The notes under the pieces are model-generated. The model had not been told where the DNA came from. It worked only from the letters and a program-made list of their open reading frames with translations, and made no database searches. A stretch of 58,243 nucleotides of DNA from an uncultured Lachnospiraceae bacterium. Lineage in GTDB: Bacteria > Bacillota > Clostridia > Lachnospirales > Lachnospiraceae. The stretch covers positions 1-58,243 of the forward strand of contig CAKRYR010000014.1 in NCBI GenBank assembly GCA_934432595.1, written 5' to 3'. The position numbers and the translations under genes are program-made. Positions 53,560-58,243 of this stretch are shown here, one piece after another. Position 1 is the first letter of the stretch. Each line of letters begins with the position of its first letter.

Positions 53560-53592
53560 GTCATTACATAAAGTAGATTAGGAGGCTTTTTT

Positions 53593-55593
53593 ATGGTTAG
53601 TAAGTATAAGTTAGGTTGTCCATTTGAGACAGAGGCAGTTGTTGAGGATATAGTTTTATTAGAGGGGTTGCCTGAATTTGATAATGGGGTTTTTGATGTG
53701 AATGATAGTTTTTCACTTGAGTATATACTTAATGAGGATGATGTTGTATATGGTCTTGGTGAGGCTAATAGAGGTATTAACAAAAGAGGATATGTATATG
53801 TAAGCAATTGTACAGATGATCCTAATCATACAGAAGAGAAAGTATCTTTATATGGAGCACATAATTTTATAGTTATTTCTGGGGAGAAGAATATAGGTAT
53901 GTTCTTTGACTATCCAAGTAGTTTGAAGTTTGATATTGGATATACTCATAAGGATAAGATGATTATTACAGCAGATAGAGCTGATATGTATATTTATGTT
54001 ATTACAGGAGATTCTGCATTAGATATTATTAAGCAGTTTAGGAAGATTATTGGTAAAAGCTATGTTGCACCTAAGTATGCTTTTGGATATGGTCAAAGTA
54101 GATGGGGATATAATTGTGCAAAGGATATAGATGAGGTCGTTGAAGGATATAGGGAAAATAATATTCCACTAGATATGGTTTATCTAGACATAGACTATAT
54201 GGATGCTTATAAAGATTTTACTATAAGTGAAGAAAGATTTCCTAATTTTAAGGAATATGTAGCTAAGAAGAAGGAAGAAGGAATACGTCTTATTCCTATA
54301 ATAGATGCGGGGGTTAAGATAGAAGATGGCTATGATATATATGAAGAAGGCAAAGAAAAGGGATATTTCTGTAAAAAAGAAGATGGTTCAGATTTTGTTG
54401 CGGCAGTATGGCCTGGATGGACTCATTTTCCAGATGTGTTAAATTCAGATGCTAGAAAATGGTTTGGAAGCAAGTATAAGACTTTAATAGATATGGGAAT
54501 TGAAGGATTCTGGAATGATATGAATGAACCGGCTATTTTCCATACACCTGAGGGAATAGATAAGGTAAATAAGAGTATAATTAAATATGCTGAAAATGAA
54601 TTGAACATGAGCTGTAATAAGTCTATAGATGATAAATTAAGTGAAGATAATATAGCTGAAGAAAATCAAGAAGTAGATATATTAAATGTATCAGGTGCAG
54701 TTCCACATGAGGTTAAGAGTAACTTGGAGAATCTGAGCAATAGTGATGATGACTATAGTAATTTCTATCATAATATAGATGGTAAAATAGTTCGCCATGA
54801 CTTGGTTCATAATTTATATGGTTACAATATGACTAGGGCAGCAGGTGAGGTATTTAAAGAAATAGCACCTAATAAAGAATTTTTGATGTTTTCACGTTCA
54901 TCTTATATAGGAATGCATCGTTATGGAGGAATATGGATGGGAGATAACCAATCTTGGTGGTCTCACATATTATTAAACCTTAAGATGTTGCCATCCTTAA
55001 ATATGTGTGGATTCATGTATATTGGAGCAGATTTAGGCGGATTTGGAAGTAACACAACAAGAGAATTATTACTTCGTTGGTTGGCGTTAGGAGTATTTAC
55101 ACCATTAATGAGAAATCATTCTGCCTTAGGAACAAGAGAACAAGAATGTTATAAATTTGAGAATGTAGAGGACTTTAGACACATAATAGGAGTTAGATAT
55201 AGACTAGTACCATATTTATATAAGAAATATTTAAGAGCAATAGAAGAAAATGATATGATGTTCAAGCCTCTTGGAATGGTATATGAAAATGACAAAATAG
55301 CAAGAAATATCGAGGATCAATTAATAATAGGCGATGAAATAATGATTGCACCTGTATATACACAAAATGCAACAGGAAGACTAGTATACCTTCCAGAAGA
55401 AATGATGTTTGTAAAATTCATACCAGACGGAACTATATATAAAGAAATACTTGAAAAAGGTGCTCATTATGTAGATGTAGCATTAAATGAGGTACCATTA
55501 TTTATACGTAAAGGCAAAAATATACCTATTGTAGATGTAGCAAAAACAGTTGATGAAATAGATATGTCAACGGAGAAGAGATTGGGATACTAA
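53593..55593 (+). CDS. GH31 alpha-glucosidase
   Basis: This is a cytosolic enzyme of 666 residues with no signal peptide. GH31 landmarks: FGYGQSRWGYNCAKDI, LDMVYLDIDYMDAY, the nucleophile D309 in GFWNDMNEPA, the acid/base D451 in GGIWMGDNQSWW, and MRNHSALGTREQECYKF. It removes terminal alpha-linked glucose from oligosaccharides. The N-terminal beta domain covers ~1-140. GGAGG lies before the ATG. It stands alone with its own promoter. Confidence 0.93.
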   Translation: MVSKYKLGCPFETEAVVEDIVLLEGLPEFDNGVFDVNDSFSLEYILNEDDVVYGLGEANRGINKRGYVYVSNCTDDPNHTEEKVSLYGAHNFIVISGEKNIGMFFDYPSSLKFDIGYTHKDKMIITADRADMYIYVITGDSALDIIKQFRKIIGKSYVAPKYAFGYGQSRWGYNCAKDIDEVVEGYRENNIPLDMVYLDIDYMDAYKDFTISEERFPNFKEYVAKKKEEGIRLIPIIDAGVKIEDGYDIYEEGKEKGYFCKKEDGSDFVAAVWPGWTHFPDVLNSDARKWFGSKYKTLIDMGIEGFWNDMNEPAIFHTPEGIDKVNKSIIKYAENELNMSCNKSIDDKLSEDNIAEENQEVDILNVSGAVPHEVKSNLENLSNSDDDYSNFYHNIDGKIVRHDLVHNLYGYNMTRAAGEVFKEIAPNKEFLMFSRSSYIGMHRYGGIWMGDNQSWWSHILLNLKMLPSLNMCGFMYIGADLGGFGSNTTRELLLRWLALGVFTPLMRNHSALGTREQECYKFENVEDFRHIIGVRYRLVPYLYKKYLRAIEENDMMFKPLGMVYENDKIARNIEDQLIIGDEIMIAPVYTQNATGRLVYLPEEMMFVKFIPDGTIYKEILEKGAHYVDVALNEVPLFIRKGKNIPIVDVAKTVDEIDMSTEKRLGY

Positions 55594-55615
55594 CTCTTTT
55601 ATCTATTCTAGGGAC

Positions 55616-55843
55616 GATTTGTATTTTATATTCCATGTAGGGTTTAAAGATACTATATAAAACATATAGTTATTCATTTTAACACTCGCTTTCGCTTGGA
55701 CGAGTACCTAGTAGTTCTAAAATCATACTTCGCTAAAAGCTTGTATTCATTAAGAACTAAGGAACTCGTAATAATGTTAAAAACGAAAACTATATTTTTT
55801 ATATATTTGTCTATTGAAAAATCTTGAATATAAAATACAAATC
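55616..55843. repeat. 228-base self-complementary element (MITE-like large hairpin)
   Basis: Perfect 18-base terminal arms (55616-55633 and 55826-55843) are followed inside by 21-base arms with 17 matches (55664-55684 and 55775-55795), then 55701-55717 with 55753-55768 (one mismatch and a two-base bulge). The tip is partly self-complementary. The whole sequence can fold into one rod. It lies in the 423-base gene-free stretch after the alpha-glucosidase. No ORF or clear target-site duplication is visible. Confidence 0.65.
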
Positions 55844-55950
55844 TATTTACAATGTTCCGTAAATAATTAATTTTAATGTGTTTTATAATGAATTGATAAA
55901 AATTATTTGAATTTTATATTATCATAGTTATATTTAATCAAAAAAATGTA

Positions 55951-55979
55951 TTGAAATATGATGAAAAATGTTATATCTT
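55951..55979 (+). promoter_or_regulatory. Candidate promoter of the two-component operon
   Basis: TTGAAA (55951-55956), a 17-base spacer and TATCTT (55974-55979) lie 38 bases before the regulator ATG. No AgrD-like peptide ORF was found in 55844-56016, only a nine-codon frame. Confidence 0.5.
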
Positions 55980-56016
55980 GTATATGAGTAATTAAAAGAA
56001 GAGTGAGGGAGAAAAA

Positions 56017-56757
56017 ATGATAGATATTGCTATTTGTGATGATGATGAAAATGACTTGAATATAGTAGTAAGAATGTTAGAAGATATTTTAATGGAACAG
56101 AAAATATCATTTAAGTTATACATATATAGTTCAGCAAAAAAGTTGTTACAAGAAGTGAAAAGTATAGATATTGGAATTCTAGATATTTCTATGAATGAGT
56201 TAAATGGAATAGAATTAGGGAAAAAAATTAAAATAAAATTTCCTAATGTCACATTAATGTATATTACAAGTTTTAAGGATTATTGTGTTAAAGCTATCAA
56301 TGATGCACATGCATTTTCTTTTTTATGTAAACCTTTGAAACGTGAAAAATTGAATAAACAATTAATAGAGGTTATTAATAATAATCATATTAATAAGGAA
56401 AATATAGAGCGAATTTTTTATAATATTAATGATGATAAAGGTAAAGAGTTTTTATCGAAAAAGATAGTATTAGCTGATATTTTATACTTTGAATATATAA
56501 AATCAAAACGTAGAGTAGCTATATTTTTAGAAGATAAGGCATATGAATTCCCTTATGTTATGGGAAAGTTAGTAGATGAATTAAAAGAATATAATTTTGA
56601 GGTTAATTGTAGAGGATATCTTGTTAATTTAGAGCATATAACAAAAATAAAAGGATATAATGTTTACTTAGATAATGATGAGGTATTGCCATTATCTCAA
56701 AAGAGAGCAATCAAGTTCAAAGAACGTATAAATGAGTTTCTTCATAATAATTTATAG
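56017..56757 (+). CDS. LytTR-family response regulator (AgrA-like)
   Basis: The protein has 246 residues. The receiver has the acidic pocket AICDDDENDL (D8-D10), phospho-acceptor D56 in IGILDISMNELNG, the Thr/Ser position ITSFKDY and the Lys in LCKPLKREK. The LytTR DNA-binding domain covers ~145-240 (ILYFEYIKSKRRVAIF, VNCRGYLVNLEHITKIKG, LPLSQKRAIKFKERI). These regulators often control peptide-signalled traits. It overlaps no gene but is only 11 bases before the kinase. GAGGGAG lies before the ATG. Confidence 0.92.
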   Translation: MIDIAICDDDENDLNIVVRMLEDILMEQKISFKLYIYSSAKKLLQEVKSIDIGILDISMNELNGIELGKKIKIKFPNVTLMYITSFKDYCVKAINDAHAFSFLCKPLKREKLNKQLIEVINNNHINKENIERIFYNINDDKGKEFLSKKIVLADILYFEYIKSKRRVAIFLEDKAYEFPYVMGKLVDELKEYNFEVNCRGYLVNLEHITKIKGYNVYLDNDEVLPLSQKRAIKFKERINEFLHNNL

Positions 56758-56768
56758 AGGTGGATATG

Positions 56769-58058
56769 ATGGATAGATTAGTATTAATAGTATCAGCTGC
56801 ATTATCGTGTTTTATAATTGTGCATATTTTGTTTCAATATTTAAATGATAGATTTGTAAGAGTATACAAGAACAGAAGCATTTATATTATTTCAGAATTT
56901 ATATTAGTTGTGGTTATGACATTTGTTAATTTGGTGGGAAATCCTAAATTAAATTTAATTACATGGATTTGTTTAGTTGGTTTTATCGCTGTAGTATTAT
57001 ATAGTGATTTAAAGGCTAACTTATTAAGACGGGTATTGGAGTGTGAAGTATTATTAGTAGTTATGACTATTTTTGAAGGATTGGCAGCTTTAATAATAGA
57101 TTTTATGTTGAATATTTTAGATATAAATATAGTTAATATGACTATGAGAGAGTGCATAGAGATTATGTTTTCAAAAATATTAATAATATTTGCATATTAT
57201 ATGATTGCCAATAGATTTTTTATTAAGAACATTAGTGTAAATAAAACACTATATGCGATCAATTTTATAGTATTTGTATATAGTTTTTTCAATATGTTAA
57301 TTATTGCAGAGGCATTTCAACAGGGAGAAACAAATTTATATTTAATTATAAATATGGGATGCATTATATTAGCTGTACTTTTTTTATTACATTTTATTAA
57401 AATTGCAAATGAGAAAAATATTTTAGAATATGAATATAAAATGCTAGAAAAACAAACAGATATACAATATAAATATTACTTAGAACAAGAAAAAAAATAT
57501 AATAAGACTGTGCAAATTTTGCATGATGTAAATAAACATATAACTACAATTGAACAATTATATGCTAATGGAAATATAGAAAATGCAAATGAGTATACAC
57601 GAAAAATTGTTGAAACTTTAAAACCACTTATTCCTACAAGATATATAGGAAATCCAATATTGGATATACTTCTAACTGATAAAAAGATACTTGCTAATGA
57701 AAAAATTATTGATTTTGATATAAAAATAGATAATATTGATATAAATTTTGTTGATTCTGTTGACTTAATAACAATATTTGGAAATTTATTGGATAATGCA
57801 ATAGAGGCATGTGAATATATTGATACACAACGAAAAATAATATTAGAATTAGAACAACATCGGGAGATGCTGGTGATAAGAATAAAGAATACATATAAGG
57901 ACATAAAATGGAAAAATGGAGTTCCAATTTCTGAGAAAGGAAAAGAGCGAGGGATAGGTTTAAATAATGTAAAGCGCTGTATAGAAAAGTATGACGGGAC
58001 TATTAATTTTAAAGAAAAAGATAATTATTTTGTAGTAGATATTTTTTTGAATCCATAA
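56769..58058 (+). CDS. GHKL sensor histidine kinase (AgrC-like)
   Basis: The protein has 429 residues. ATG 56769 is best spaced from AGAGGTGG. About six membrane helices fill ~1-215, an AgrC-type sensor. A coiled linker leads to the phospho-acceptor H252 in QILHDVNKHI, then the GHKL ATPase with GNLLDNAIEAC (N box) and RGIGLNNVKRC (G box). It should phosphorylate the adjacent LytTR regulator in response to an outside signal, probably a peptide. No agrB or agrD gene is in view. A terminator follows. Confidence 0.9.
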   Translation: MDRLVLIVSAALSCFIIVHILFQYLNDRFVRVYKNRSIYIISEFILVVVMTFVNLVGNPKLNLITWICLVGFIAVVLYSDLKANLLRRVLECEVLLVVMTIFEGLAALIIDFMLNILDINIVNMTMRECIEIMFSKILIIFAYYMIANRFFIKNISVNKTLYAINFIVFVYSFFNMLIIAEAFQQGETNLYLIINMGCIILAVLFLLHFIKIANEKNILEYEYKMLEKQTDIQYKYYLEQEKKYNKTVQILHDVNKHITTIEQLYANGNIENANEYTRKIVETLKPLIPTRYIGNPILDILLTDKKILANEKIIDFDIKIDNIDINFVDSVDLITIFGNLLDNAIEACEYIDTQRKIILELEQHREMLVIRIKNTYKDIKWKNGVPISEKGKERGIGLNNVKRCIEKYDGTINFKEKDNYFVVDIFLNP

Positions 58059-58083
58059 AGGGCATTTGCCCTTTATTTTTTTA
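58057..58083 (+). terminator. Rho-independent terminator after the kinase gene
   Basis: AAAGGGC pairs with GCCCTTT around ATTT, followed by seven T. It overlaps the stop codon. Confidence 0.85.
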
Positions 58084-58115
58084 CTTTGTGAAAAAAAGCT
58101 GTACCTCGGTAAATG

Positions 58116-58243
58116 GTAAACCATGCGTACCTTAAAATTACCCCATTTTTGAGTTAAACTATACGAAGTTGAAAAAACTAGGAAAGTTGAAAAAACTAAG
58201 AAAACTAGAAAAACTAACTTTTTGGAGGTTAAAGCGTATGGAT
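58116..58243 (+). mobile_element. IS66-family element, left end and start of tnpA (continues beyond the window)
   Basis: It begins with GTAAACCATGCG, identical over 27 bases to 161-187. A ~95-base leader follows, with two 18-base tandem units (58166-58183 and 58184-58201, differing at one base) and further A-rich partial copies. TTTGGAGG lies before an ATG at 58238-58240, where tnpA would start; only two codons are inside. The element is 33 bases after the kinase terminator. Confidence 0.8.

Noticed and set aside
55681..55705. ACTCGCTTTCGCTTGGACGAGT considered as a stand-alone terminator
   Set aside because: It is better explained as part of the larger 228-base fold, and no T-run follows.
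55960..55989. Nine-codon frame MMKNVISCI before the response regulator as an AgrD-like peptide
   Set aside because: It is too short, has no charged tail or leader like AgrD, no good ribosome binding site, and no agrB is nearby.
58166..58201. Tandem 18-base A-rich repeats considered as a CRISPR or origin iteron
   Set aside because: There are only two near-identical units with no spacers; they are inside the IS66 leader before tnpA.

Overview
The window is strongly A+T-rich by eye and reads like a chromosomal segment of a low-GC Gram-positive anaerobe of the class Clostridia, most likely Lachnospiraceae. The grounds are: mutS/mutL, miaA and a methionine gamma-lyase-like gene in series; the block radC-mreBCD-PBP2-minCDE-rodA-mgsA; a PBP2 with a very large insertion; clostripain-type proteases; secreted proteins with MBG-like and Fn3 modules; DUF3990/DUF3791 genes; and IS66 sequences. 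The species cannot be named from this text. No rRNA, tRNA or CRISPR array was recognised.

Layout. (a) 1-1318 is debris: the 3' end of an ABC permease cut by an IS66 end, a collapsed IS66 copy whose transposase remnant reads into foreign sequence, then a leader. (b) 1319-9325 holds surface and secreted proteins: a ~1780-residue subtilisin-like protease, a small exported acidic protein, and (minus strand) an Fn3-repeat protein with a broken paralogous fragment. (c) 9560-14190 is housekeeping and unknown genes (TSUP permease, HAD hydrolase, AIM24 protein, VanZ-RDD protein, exported protein). (d) 14410-24350 is the mismatch-repair region. Between mutS and mutL sits a ~4 kb accessory insert: a small ORF, a lipoprotein, an ABC transporter, a frameshifted ORF, and a DUF3990/DUF3791 pair resembling a toxin-antitoxin module.

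(e) 24440-36652 is the cell-shape and division block: a PLP enzyme, radC, mreB, mreC, mreD, mrdA (PBP2), minC, minD, minE, rodA, mgsA and a lipoprotein D,D-carboxypeptidase. A 210-base gap between minC and minD can be folded as a three-way junction. (f) 37123-43433 continues with envelope and division genes: an MFP-like protein, yggS, sepF, yggT, a long-tailed DivIVA protein, lspA and an RluA-family synthase. (g) 43576-49469 holds two tandem clostripain-family (C11) proteins, the first lacking both catalytic residues, then a GreA-type factor and an M23 endopeptidase. (h) 49512-55593 is a metabolic group: amidinohydrolase, HisC-like aminotransferase, D-2-hydroxyacid dehydrogenase, AEC permease and a GH31 alpha-glucosidase. 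(i) 55616-55843 is a 228-base element able to fold into one long hairpin. (j) 56017-58058 is an AgrA/AgrC-like two-component pair with no visible peptide gene. A fresh IS66 left end then begins and runs off the window; it shares 27 identical bases with the end at 161.

How the genes work together: mutS/mutL form mismatch repair; mreBCD, PBP2, RodA, MinCDE, SepF and DivIVA build and place the cell wall and septum; LspA matures the lipoproteins; the secreted subtilase, clostripain and M23 enzyme suggest extracellular proteolysis and wall remodelling. The observations I rate highest are the catalytically dead clostripain beside an intact one, the minC-minD leader, the 228-base hairpin element, the accessory insert splitting mutS from mutL, and the Asp-to-Glu change in methylglyoxal synthase.
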